Shown here: piece by piece, positions 16,071 through 23,806 of the stretch | Layout of the letters: every line of letters begins with the position of its first letter | Numbering within the stretch: position 1 is the first letter of the stretch | NCBI GenBank assembly: GCA_002471195.1 | Contig: DKPN01000081.1 | Location: forward strand, 1 to 42,410 | DNA length: 42,410 nucleotides | Direction of reading: 5' to 3' | Source of the DNA: Bacteroides sp. UBA7333 | Lineage (GTDB): Bacteria > Bacteroidota > Bacteroidia > Bacteroidales > Bacteroidaceae | Program-made: the position numbers and the translations under genes | The notes under the pieces: model-generated | Told to the model about the DNA's origin: nothing | What the model saw: only the letters and a program-made list of their open reading frames with translations | The model's database searches: none

Positions 16071-17366
16071 CTATTGCACAATGAAACCTAAGCGATTTAA
16101 ACGTCCGCGCCAAACTTCGTTAGGATTACTTAGCATAAGCCATATAAAATTATTAGGTCCTACCACCATTGAATAATCAGTTTCTTTTCCAACAATTGCT
16201 TTAGGAAGTAAGAACATACTTTCTACCTTAGTCCATGCTCTTCCTTCAATCGACTTATATATTGCTTCAAACCCTTTTCCGAAAATATAATATGAACCTC
16301 CATAATACATGATGGAAGGGTTTTCAAGCTTAGGGCAATTGGTTTGAGTTGTAGCAACCATTGGTGCCCAATCTTGTCCTACCATATACGCCCATGCAAC
16401 TGTGGCTGTATCATTTTCGGTAGGGTTTATGATGTTACCTACAATCATAACATTGTCGACTCCTGTGCTGGTAACGGATGCAGTTGAAGAAATATTCTCG
16501 CGAGGAAAATTTTGTGGAACAACTTCGCCAATATTCCATGTAGATCCATCTGTAGTAGCAAAATGCTCTACATTGTCTACCGTTTTAATCGCTGTGATGA
16601 TATTACTAATTGGAGCGATAAACGTTACGATATCATTACCCAAATTGGCTAAAGTCCAATTGATACCATCTGTTGATGTATATGCATCGGTAGAATTAGC
16701 AACAGTAGCGTACAACTTGTTATCGGAATGAATTAACGATGTTAACTCTGTATTCGGAAGCCCATTTACTGTAGCCGAACTCCAAGTTTTGCCATTCGTA
16801 ACATCTGTTTTATAAACCGGACTATTAGGGCCATAAACAAATATTTCATTATTTAATACAACCGATTTTTGTATGCCGGTGATAGAAGGTGCAAAAGTCG
16901 TTGTCCATGGATTCTCACCCCATGTCAAAGAATCGGGTTGTTGCTGGTGAACACGAACCTCCAATGAATATTCTTTGTGAACGAGTAGATCAGGAGCCCA
17001 AACTTTAAATTTGAAAGGCTTTTCCATCGTACCGACAAGATTCAAAGAATCACTAATGTTTAGAATCGAATCTTGCGTATTGTCAGAGTTTCTTACTGTA
17101 GCAATACCGGCAACAGATAATTTTGTAATAAGAATTCTATCAATGATTGTATCCGAACCAACAGGAAGCGAATCTTGATTATAGATTTGACCTCGCAATT
17201 GATCGATTGTGAAAATGTAATTAACCCCGAGTACTTTGTCCAGTTCAAAAGCCATAACGACGGCATTCGGACTAAAATTTGTATTTGTATCATCCTTTAA
17301 GCAAGAACTCACAGAAAATGATAACAATAACAAACATATAACAGCTGCTAATGATTTAATTCTCAT
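16071..17366 (-). CDS. DUF6242-like lipoprotein with beta-propeller repeats
   Basis: The 431-residue protein has a lipoprotein signal with Cys22 (LSFSVSSC) followed by LKDD, which fits the Bacteroidota surface-export signal pattern (x-K-acidic-acidic after the cysteine). Residues 30-150 look like an Ig-like domain ending in KEYSLEVRVHQQQPDSLTWG. The rest has repeated W-containing blades (for example TSTDGINWTLANLG, FATTDGSTWNIGEV, IYKSIEGRAWTKVE) like BNR/sialidase-type propellers without an evident active site. Family assignment to DUF6242 is from memory of this layout. Function is unknown; likely surface exposed. Confidence 0.7.
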   Translation of the reverse strand: MRIKSLAAVICLLLLSFSVSSCLKDDTNTNFSPNAVVMAFELDKVLGVNYIFTIDQLRGQIYNQDSLPVGSDTIIDRILITKLSVAGIATVRNSDNTQDSILNISDSLNLVGTMEKPFKFKVWAPDLLVHKEYSLEVRVHQQQPDSLTWGENPWTTTFAPSITGIQKSVVLNNEIFVYGPNSPVYKTDVTNGKTWSSATVNGLPNTELTSLIHSDNKLYATVANSTDAYTSTDGINWTLANLGNDIVTFIAPISNIITAIKTVDNVEHFATTDGSTWNIGEVVPQNFPRENISSTASVTSTGVDNVMIVGNIINPTENDTATVAWAYMVGQDWAPMVATTQTNCPKLENPSIMYYGGSYYIFGKGFEAIYKSIEGRAWTKVESMFLLPKAIVGKETDYSMVVGPNNFIWLMLSNPNEVWRGRLNRLGFIVQ

Positions 17367-17394
17367 TTGATAGATTGTGTTTATTTATAAAATG

Positions 17395-17402
17395 CAAAAA
17401 TA
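17395..17402 (-). promoter_or_regulatory. Putative promoter -7 element of DUF6242-like gene
   Basis: On the minus strand the bases read TATTTTTG, matching TAnnTTTG, 28 bases before the ATG at 17366. Confidence 0.45.
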
Positions 17403-17852
17403 AAAACATTTCTCTCCATATTGTACATTCCATGCAAGTTTTATATAAAATTATAGATAATATTAGCTCGAATCTTGTAAAATATACTATATTGGTGGTC
17501 AGTAGAATGCAATATATACTTTCGTATTAATCGTATATTCATTTTATTTGACTAATCTATATCAGGAGGAAATAAAATTGAATTTATTCCATATTTCATA
17601 CGATTGATGATCTGCAATGCTGACTCCATTTATTTTGTCTATCATCCATGATTCATATCTTTTAAAATAGTCAATGTTTACTATCATAAATCATACATTT
17701 AACAATGTTAAATGTATGATTTAATCTTCTTAATTGTTAGTGTTTATATCTCCATTGTTTTTGATTCATGAATGACTGATATGTGAAGAATCATTTGTAG
17801 CGTTAAATGGGTTAATATTATTAAATTACAATTTACTCGCTCATAGATTTAC
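17403..17852. other. Divergent intergenic region without a gene
   Basis: This roughly 450-base AT-rich stretch lies between the divergent DUF6242-like and alkaline phosphatase genes. I see no credible open reading frame or RNA gene. Its only clear structure is a long palindrome at 17688-17722, listed separately; a second gene-proximal -7 element lies at 17853-17860. Confidence 0.7.
17688..17722. repeat. 35-bp near-perfect palindrome in divergent gap
   Basis: Arms 17688-17704 and 17706-17722 are exact reverse complements around a single base. Both neighbouring genes point away from it, so it is not positioned as a terminator of either. It could be an operator, a relic terminator of a lost gene, or a structured site; the sequence alone does not decide. 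Confidence 0.7.
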
Positions 17853-17860
17853 TATATTTG
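17853..17860 (+). promoter_or_regulatory. Putative promoter -7 element of alkaline phosphatase gene
   Basis: TATATTTG matches TAnnTTTG and lies 23 bases before the ATG at 17884; a weak TTTA at 17832-17835 is the only -33 candidate. Confidence 0.5.
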
Positions 17861-17883
17861 CTTATCAATATAAAAGACTCAAT

Positions 17884-19284
17884 ATGATGAAAAGAATTTT
17901 AAGTTTACTCTGTTTTGTATTACTTGTCACATTTGCACATGGACAGGCTAAATATGTTTTTTACTTTATTGGTGACGGTATGGGAATTAACCATGTCAAT
18001 GGTACCGAAATGTATCGTTCATCGCTTGATGATGGAAAAATAGGCCGTTCGCCTTTATTATTTACCCAGTTTCCGGCTACGGGTGTAGCTTATACATTCT
18101 CAGCAACCAATCCGGTTACAGATTCGGCTGCGGCAGGTACTGCACTTGCTACCGGTGTAAAAACATATAATGGAGCTATTGGTGTAGATGAAGATAAAAA
18201 TCCCATTCATTCAGTTGCTCATTATGCAAAACAAGCTGGCAAAAAAGTGGGGGTCGCTACCAGTGTAAGCGTTGATCATGCAACACCGGCTGCATTTTAT
18301 GCTCATCAACCTAGTCGTAGTATGTATTATGAAATAGCTAATGATATCACAAAATCAAATTTTGATTTTTTCGCTGGTTCCGGATTTTTAAAACCTGATC
18401 AAACATTCGAGAAGAAAGATGCCCCCAGTATATATCCTATTTTTGCAGAAGCCGGATATACATTGGCAAGAGGATTGGACGAATTTGGCGAAAAATCATC
18501 AAAAGCAAAGCGTATGATTTTAATACAAGAGGAGGATGCCGATCCATCTAGTCTTCCTTATGCAATTGATCGCGATGATGATGATTTGACTTTAGCGCAA
18601 ATCACAGAAAGTGCTATTGATTTTTTGATGAAAGATAATAAGAAGGGTTTCTTTTTAATGGTTGAAGGTGGTAAAATAGACTGGAGTAGTCACTCAAATG
18701 ATGCCTTAACCACATTCGAAGAAATTATTGATATGGATCAAGCCATCCAAGTGGCATACGACTTTTATAAGAAACATCCGAAGGAAACATTGATAGTTGT
18801 TACTGCCGATCATGAAACCGGTGGATTATCGCTTGGTAATAATCGCTATCAAATGAATTTGCAAGCTTTGAAATATCAGCAAAAATCTGCCGATGTGCTA
18901 TCGAACAAAATGGTTGAATTACGCAAAGAAAAAGATAACCATGTTTCATGGAACGATATGAAGCAGTTGTTAGGAGAAGAGTTGGGTTTCTGGAATGAAA
19001 CCCCGATTTCATGGGAACAAGAAAAAATACTTCGCGATGAGTTTGAAAAATCTTTTGTGAAAAATAAAGTGAAATATGAAGAGAATCTTTATGCACGGAA
19101 CGAACCATTGGCAGCACGTGCAAAAGAGATTATGAATCAAATTGCAATGGTCAACTGGGCACATGGAAGTCATACTGCAGGTTATGTACCGGTTTATGCA
19201 GTAGGTGCAGGGTCGCAACTGTTTAATGGTGTGATGGATAACACCGATATCCCAAAGAAAATAATTCAATCGGCAAAATATTGA
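17884..19284 (+). CDS. Secreted alkaline phosphatase (PhoA family)
   Basis: The 466-residue protein has a signal peptide (MMKRILSLLCFVLLVTFAHG; the second ATG at 17887 is an equal alternative). Metal and active-site motifs are present: FIGDGMG with Asp31, VTDSAAAGTALATG with nucleophile Ser81, VEGGKIDWSSHSND, VTADHETGGL and the late GSHTAGYVPV. It should hydrolyse phosphate monoesters in the periplasm, releasing phosphate. It is single, between its own promoter element and a strong bidirectional terminator. No Pho regulator or transporter is adjacent. Confidence 0.93.
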   Translation: MMKRILSLLCFVLLVTFAHGQAKYVFYFIGDGMGINHVNGTEMYRSSLDDGKIGRSPLLFTQFPATGVAYTFSATNPVTDSAAAGTALATGVKTYNGAIGVDEDKNPIHSVAHYAKQAGKKVGVATSVSVDHATPAAFYAHQPSRSMYYEIANDITKSNFDFFAGSGFLKPDQTFEKKDAPSIYPIFAEAGYTLARGLDEFGEKSSKAKRMILIQEEDADPSSLPYAIDRDDDDLTLAQITESAIDFLMKDNKKGFFLMVEGGKIDWSSHSNDALTTFEEIIDMDQAIQVAYDFYKKHPKETLIVVTADHETGGLSLGNNRYQMNLQALKYQQKSADVLSNKMVELRKEKDNHVSWNDMKQLLGEELGFWNETPISWEQEKILRDEFEKSFVKNKVKYEENLYARNEPLAARAKEIMNQIAMVNWAHGSHTAGYVPVYAVGAGSQLFNGVMDNTDIPKKIIQSAKY

Positions 19285-19291
19285 TATTAAT

Positions 19292-19348
19292 ATCTATATA
19301 TAAAAATAGCCGGCTCCATTATAGAGTCGGCTATTTTTATATATAGAT
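19292..19348. terminator. Bidirectional terminator between convergent genes
   Basis: Arms of 25 bases (19292-19316 and 19324-19348) pair with one G-T wobble around a 7-base loop; the outer stem is A/T-rich on both sides so each strand ends in a U-rich run. It serves the alkaline phosphatase gene (plus) and the fimbrillin-like gene (minus). Confidence 0.88.
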
Positions 19349-19360
19349 TATTACTTTAAA

Positions 19361-20110
19361 TTAAAGTGGAATTACTGGATCAAAAATTGAAATATCTAAA
19401 TTCCCTTTATCTATTACGAACTTGTATGTATTGCTATTAGATAGTTGAACTGTTTTGCTTAATCTTGCTGTTGCTTGAGTGTTGTCATTCAATCTAACTT
19501 CAAATATTGTTCCTTCTTTGATTGTTTGGGGCAATAGATAGGTAAACTCCTCACTCGATGTAGCGATCAATTCTGTATTTTCAACTTCTGAAATTCTATT
19601 TGTAGATATGGTTCCGGTTTTCATGTTTTGCAAACCTTTGTTTTTAATGCTTGCGCGAACCGATTTTGGCTTTTGTTCATTACCATTTTCATCCATCACA
19701 TAAACTGCAACAGGAACAGTCATATGTTTAAATTTCAAAGAGACCTTTTTGTCATTGTGTTTAGCTGTGACTTTAGCAAAAAAATAGTTTTCGCCACCTT
19801 TTACAAAGCGTTCGGTGTCAAGCTGCAAATCTTCAGACAGTAATGGATAATGTGCATAAAAATCGATTTCGTTTTTTTCATGATTTTTCCAATTGTGCTT
19901 TTCCATTTTTAAGTTGAAGCTCGAAAATGCTTTATCATACTCTGCGCAAAGAGAAATAATATCAAGATTAGCCCCCGAACGAGTAGTCACCCCTTCTATT
20001 GAAGCTTCAAATCCGATTTCATTACTCGCTGTGACTTCTGCAATGTCTTCTTGCTGACAACTTGTTAAACTACCCAAAACTAAAAGCGGTAGCAATAAAT
20101 ACTTTTTCAT
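19361..20110 (-). CDS. Fimbrillin-like lipoprotein (Mfa-like/FimA superfamily)
   Basis: The 249-residue protein has a lipoprotein signal with Cys18 (LGSLTSC) followed by QQED. The mature start EIGFEASIEGVTTRSG is typical of Bacteroidales fimbrillin-family proteins, and the body is beta-rich with KVSLKFKHMTVPVAVYV and a C-terminal NSNTYKFVIDKGNLDISIFDPVIPL, matching the usual end of the N-terminal-plus-C-terminal fimbrillin fold. It may be a pilus subunit, tip or a stand-alone surface protein; no fimbrial anchor or usher-like genes are adjacent. It follows the sensor kinase gene after 24 bases and is probably co-transcribed with it. Confidence 0.78.
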   Translation of the reverse strand: MKKYLLLPLLVLGSLTSCQQEDIAEVTASNEIGFEASIEGVTTRSGANLDIISLCAEYDKAFSSFNLKMEKHNWKNHEKNEIDFYAHYPLLSEDLQLDTERFVKGGENYFFAKVTAKHNDKKVSLKFKHMTVPVAVYVMDENGNEQKPKSVRASIKNKGLQNMKTGTISTNRISEVENTELIATSSEEFTYLLPQTIKEGTIFEVRLNDNTQATARLSKTVQLSNSNTYKFVIDKGNLDISIFDPVIPL

Positions 20111-20134
20111 TTTACTGTGTATTAAATTAATAAA

Positions 20135-22090
20135 CTATTTATAAGGAATACTAAAAATAAAACGTGCTCCATTAGCATAGTTCTTGTCTATATACAAATC
20201 GCCTCCCATTCTTCTTGCAATTTCTTGTGAAATAGAAAGACCTAATCCCGATCCTTGCGTGTAGGTATTTAATTTCGAAAAGCGATTAAACACCTCTTCG
20301 TATTTATCTTGTGGTATACCACATCCTGTATCGGTAATGCAAAAATATATTATTTTTTCTTTCTCAGTGTAGTTATACGTTAAATTTATTGCACCTTTCT
20401 GTGTAAATTTAGTTGCATTGTGCAAAATATTGTTTAAAACTTGTATAATGCGTTCTGGATTGCTGGTAATAATCAACCTCTTAGTTGTTGGTGTAAAGTT
20501 GAGTTCAACACCTTCTTGAACATATTTTCGTACTGTTTCAATACTTAAATTGCAGCATTCATTAATATCGGTAACAAAATTGCAATCGATATCCTCCAAT
20601 TTATCTAAATCGGATAACTCTAATACATGATTGATTAAACGTAACAGATGATTACTATTGGTTTCGATAATTGACGCATACTCTTTGCTCTCTATATCAT
20701 TTTCATATTTACTGCCGAGAATTTGTGAGAAACCTACAATTGAATTGAGTGGTGTTCTAATTTCATGAGACATGCTTTGTATGAAATTAGTTTTTATTTT
20801 GCTGGCACTTTCAGCCTTGTTTTTGGCTTTTCTTAAATCTTCTTCAGATTTAACCAGGCACTTGTTTAATAAGTTTTCTCGATATAAAAAGTATAATACA
20901 AGCCCTAGTAGAGCTACAAGCGAGAAAATAATAATTTGCTTGGTATGTAATTCTTTTTTTTGTGCATGAAGCAATAGTTCATTTTTTTCTTTTTCTACTT
21001 TTTCAAGATTTACTAAAGTCGCATATCCGCTGGTTGTAATTTGCTCATTATTAAGTCTAACCGAGTCTTCGTGTTCTATATATTTATGAAAAAAATCGGC
21101 TGCTAGTTCTTTGCGGTTCATCGCTAAATAGATTTCACCTTTCATTCTATAATGACTGTTTTTTAAAGCCGATTCATTGAGTAATAGTTCTTCTGCTATT
21201 TGATTGTCAGCAGCTTCAAGTGCTTTATGATATTGACCGGTTTTTTTGTAATATTGAAATTCGTTTTCATAAAATGCTTTTCTGTATACAGCATTTTTTT
21301 TGTCGATATCGTATATGTTTCTACACTCTTGTAATATTTCCCACGCTTTACTAGGGTTATTTAGTGCTAAATAATAATGTACATGTGCCAATTTAACTTT
21401 TACCATATGAATTTCTGCATTTGCATTATCTTCAGCTTTGGTTAGGTATTCTCTTGCTAATTGTAATTCGTGTTGGTCAATGTAATATTTTGCAGCTGTT
21501 GTATAGTAGAAAGCGATATTATAGTTATCCATTTTATAGTTTTCGGTTAACTCAATTGCTTTCAAACAGTATTCAATTGCCAAGCTTTTAAGATCCTTTA
21601 TTTCGTAAATCTGATAAAGGCTATTATAACATGCTAGTAGTCCTATTTTACTATCTCTTTGCTGAGCATCTTTTAGCATCTCTTGCGCTTGAAAAAGTGC
21701 GAGAGTTGAATTTCCGGTCTTTAAATAGTGTAAAATCAATCTATCACTCCATGCAAAATAATAATATTTAAGCTGATTGGTCGCTTTTGCGAAATCCTTT
21801 ACTTGATTTACATATTTTATGATACTATCCTCATTTTCGCCTTTGAAATAATAATAATCGAGTTTTAATGATAGCGAAACTGCCAGCATTCGTACATCCT
21901 CGCGGGCTTTTGCCATGGAGTTTAATGAATCGATCATTAATAAAACGCTTGGATTGCCAATGTTTACTTGACATTGATGATAATATGTGTATAATTCTTT
22001 ATTAACTTTATAATCTTTATCTTCCTGTGCCATGATATATTGGGTGGAAAATAGGTTATAAAGAAAAACAATAAATAAAATTCTATGCAT
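20135..22090 (-). CDS. TPR-containing sensor histidine kinase
   Basis: The 651-residue protein has a signal-like N-terminus, a periplasmic helical region with TPR-type repeats (about 30-370), one membrane helix (about 380-400, IIIFSLVALLGLVLYFLY), a short coiled coil, then the kinase core: H-box SMSHEIRTPLNSIVGFSQIL with His442, N-box NILHNATKFTQ, G1 DTGCGIPQ and G2 GSGLGLSISQEIARRMGG. It ends right after the ATPase domain, so it has no receiver or DNA-binding domain and is not a hybrid two-component protein. No response regulator is adjacent, so its partner lies elsewhere. The gene directly after it encodes a fimbrillin-like lipoprotein. Confidence 0.92.
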   Translation of the reverse strand: MHRILFIVFLYNLFSTQYIMAQEDKDYKVNKELYTYYHQCQVNIGNPSVLLMIDSLNSMAKAREDVRMLAVSLSLKLDYYYFKGENEDSIIKYVNQVKDFAKATNQLKYYYFAWSDRLILHYLKTGNSTLALFQAQEMLKDAQQRDSKIGLLACYNSLYQIYEIKDLKSLAIEYCLKAIELTENYKMDNYNIAFYYTTAAKYYIDQHELQLAREYLTKAEDNANAEIHMVKVKLAHVHYYLALNNPSKAWEILQECRNIYDIDKKNAVYRKAFYENEFQYYKKTGQYHKALEAADNQIAEELLLNESALKNSHYRMKGEIYLAMNRKELAADFFHKYIEHEDSVRLNNEQITTSGYATLVNLEKVEKEKNELLLHAQKKELHTKQIIIFSLVALLGLVLYFLYRENLLNKCLVKSEEDLRKAKNKAESASKIKTNFIQSMSHEIRTPLNSIVGFSQILGSKYENDIESKEYASIIETNSNHLLRLINHVLELSDLDKLEDIDCNFVTDINECCNLSIETVRKYVQEGVELNFTPTTKRLIITSNPERIIQVLNNILHNATKFTQKGAINLTYNYTEKEKIIYFCITDTGCGIPQDKYEEVFNRFSKLNTYTQGSGLGLSISQEIARRMGGDLYIDKNYANGARFIFSIPYK

Positions 22091-22119
22091 TAATAACTTA
22101 ATAAATGTGTTATGTAATG

Positions 22120-22127
22120 CAAATATA
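22120..22127 (-). promoter_or_regulatory. Putative promoter -7 element of sensor kinase gene
   Basis: On the minus strand the bases read TATATTTG, matching TAnnTTTG, 29 bases before the ATG at 22090. Confidence 0.45.
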
Positions 22128-22250
22128 GACTATTTTTTTATTTGAGAATTAAAATATATTGTTTAATAAATAAACAAACTCCTTTTTATATATGTTCTAT
22201 TTTTAAGAGCTTCATCTACGAAAGAACTATAAACTAATAACAATACTACA

Positions 22251-22502
22251 ATGAACGAATCAAAAGATAAAGGCCAGATCGTCGAGGTTTTTAATGGCTC
22301 AAGATGGGAAGCAGAACTTGTAAAAGGGTTACTCGAAAGTAATGGAATAATCGCAGAAGTTAAAGACGGCTTGATTTCTTCTTTAGCTCCATATCTTAGT
22401 CCAACGGTTTCGGTAATGGTCAATGACGATCAGTATGACGATGCAATGGAAGTTATTAAAAATCGTGATAAAAATGACGATATACCAGAGACTGTAAGTT
22501 GA
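22251..22502 (+). CDS. DUF2007 domain protein
   Basis: An 83-residue protein built almost entirely of a DUF2007 domain: VEVFNGSRWEAELVKGLLES, a central IIAEVKDG and a final hydrophobic strand VSVMVNDDQYDDAMEVI. The domain is PII-like in predicted fold and is often annotated as a putative signal-transducing or prolyl-tRNA-editing related module; its real role is unknown. There is no membrane segment or signal. It is a single gene ended by an 18-bp perfect hairpin. Confidence 0.8.
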   Translation: MNESKDKGQIVEVFNGSRWEAELVKGLLESNGIIAEVKDGLISSLAPYLSPTVSVMVNDDQYDDAMEVIKNRDKNDDIPETVS

Positions 22503-22537
22503 TATTATATATTTATCTGCAGTATTAATCAGCATTA

Positions 22538-22579
22538 ATGGCCTGTTTTATTATGGTAAAGCATAATAAAACAGGCCAT
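22538..22579 (+). terminator. Intrinsic terminator after DUF2007 gene
   Basis: Perfect 18-bp arms (22538-22555 and 22562-22579) surround a 6-base loop 35 bases after the stop; the outer part is not a long T run, so strength is moderate. Confidence 0.75.
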
Positions 22580-22680
22580 ATATTATTAATAAAATCGGTT
22601 TATATTCTTAATAGCTTGTTTCTTTTTCATGCAATGCCAAAAAAATATTCTACGTTGATAGAGTAATATTAATAAAGAAG

Positions 22681-22688
22681 TATTTTTG
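22681..22688 (+). promoter_or_regulatory. Putative promoter -7 element of mnmA
   Basis: TATTTTTG matches TAnnTTTG, 20 bases before the ATG at 22709. A GTTG at 22654-22657 may be the -33 part, with a rather long gap of 23 bases. Confidence 0.5.
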
Positions 22689-22708
22689 CACGATATAAAA
22701 GTAAATAA

Positions 22709-23794
22709 ATGGTTGATAGAGATAAAAGAGTGTTGGTAGGGATGAGTGGTGGTATTGATAGTACTGCTACTTGTTTAATGTTGAAAGAAAAAGGATATCA
22801 AATAGTAGGTGTAACCATGCGTGTATGGGGCGATGAACCTAAAGAGGCAAAAGAGTTGGCCGATGCTATGGATATTGAACACTATGTAGCTGATGAAAGA
22901 GATGCATTTAAAAGCTTGGTCGTAAAAAACTTTATAGACGAATATTGTAAAGGACGAACACCCAATCCATGTGTCATGTGTAATCCTCTTTTAAAATTTA
23001 GGATGTTGATGGAGTGGGCTGATAAGTTGAACTGTGCTTGGATCGCAACAGGGCATTATTCGCGTCTTGAAGATTTTAATGGACACCGATATATAATAGC
23101 TGGGGATGATGAAAAAAAAGATCAATCCTATTTTTTATGGCGTCTTCAGCAAGATGTTTTAAAACGTTGTATCTTTCCTTTAGGCGATTATACCAAGATA
23201 AAAGTGCGCGAATATTTATTAGAAAAAGGATATGAGGCAAAATCTAAAGAAGGTGAAAGTATGGAAGTTTGTTTTATAAAAGGTGATTATAGAGACTTTT
23301 TAAAAGAGCATTTCCCTAATATTGATGATGAAATTGGTGAAGGAGCTTTCGTATCTTCTAAAGGTGTCAAGCTAGGAGTACATAAAGGTTTTCCATATTA
23401 TACTGTGGGGCAACGTAAAGGATTAGAAATTGCATTGGGTAAACCTGCTTATGTATTAAAGATTAATCCCGAAAAAAACACGGTGATTCTGGGAGATGCA
23501 GAACAATTACAAGCTAGTTACATGCTTTGTGAACAAGACTTATTGGTGAATGAAGATGAAATGATGAATTGCAATCATCTTTCCGTTCGCATACGATATA
23601 GAAGTAAACCTATTCCATGTAAAGTGAAAAGATTAGATGATGGACGCTTGTTTGTGAAATTTTTGAGTGAGGCGTCTGCCATAACTCCCGGACAGTCGGC
23701 TGTGTTTTACGATGATAAAAAAGTGTTAGGCGGCGCATATATTGCTTCGCAAAGAGGAATTGGGCTAGCTATATCAGAGAATTCTGATTTTTGA
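22709..23794 (+). CDS. mnmA: tRNA-specific 2-thiouridylase
   Basis: The 361-residue enzyme puts sulfur on the wobble uridine of Lys, Glu and Gln tRNAs. The ATP pyrophosphatase P-loop is GMSGGIDST (residues 11-19). The two catalytic cysteines are Cys91 in PNPCVMCN and Cys188 in MEVCFIKGDY. The C-terminal part has YYTVGQRKGLEIALGKPAYV and ends in the usual beta domain with TPGQSAVFY. An extra Cys88 replaces the common Asp of the PNPD motif, as in some Bacteroidota paralogues. A subtilisin-like protease gene starts 12 bases after the stop. Confidence 0.95.
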   Translation: MVDRDKRVLVGMSGGIDSTATCLMLKEKGYQIVGVTMRVWGDEPKEAKELADAMDIEHYVADERDAFKSLVVKNFIDEYCKGRTPNPCVMCNPLLKFRMLMEWADKLNCAWIATGHYSRLEDFNGHRYIIAGDDEKKDQSYFLWRLQQDVLKRCIFPLGDYTKIKVREYLLEKGYEAKSKEGESMEVCFIKGDYRDFLKEHFPNIDDEIGEGAFVSSKGVKLGVHKGFPYYTVGQRKGLEIALGKPAYVLKINPEKNTVILGDAEQLQASYMLCEQDLLVNEDEMMNCNHLSVRIRYRSKPIPCKVKRLDDGRLFVKFLSEASAITPGQSAVFYDDKKVLGGAYIASQRGIGLAISENSDF

Positions 23795-23806
23795 TGATTG
23801 TGCACA

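Noticed and set aside
20135..22090. A hybrid two-component system regulator
   Set aside because: The protein ends directly after the ATPase domain; no receiver domain and no AraC-type helix-turn-helix is present.
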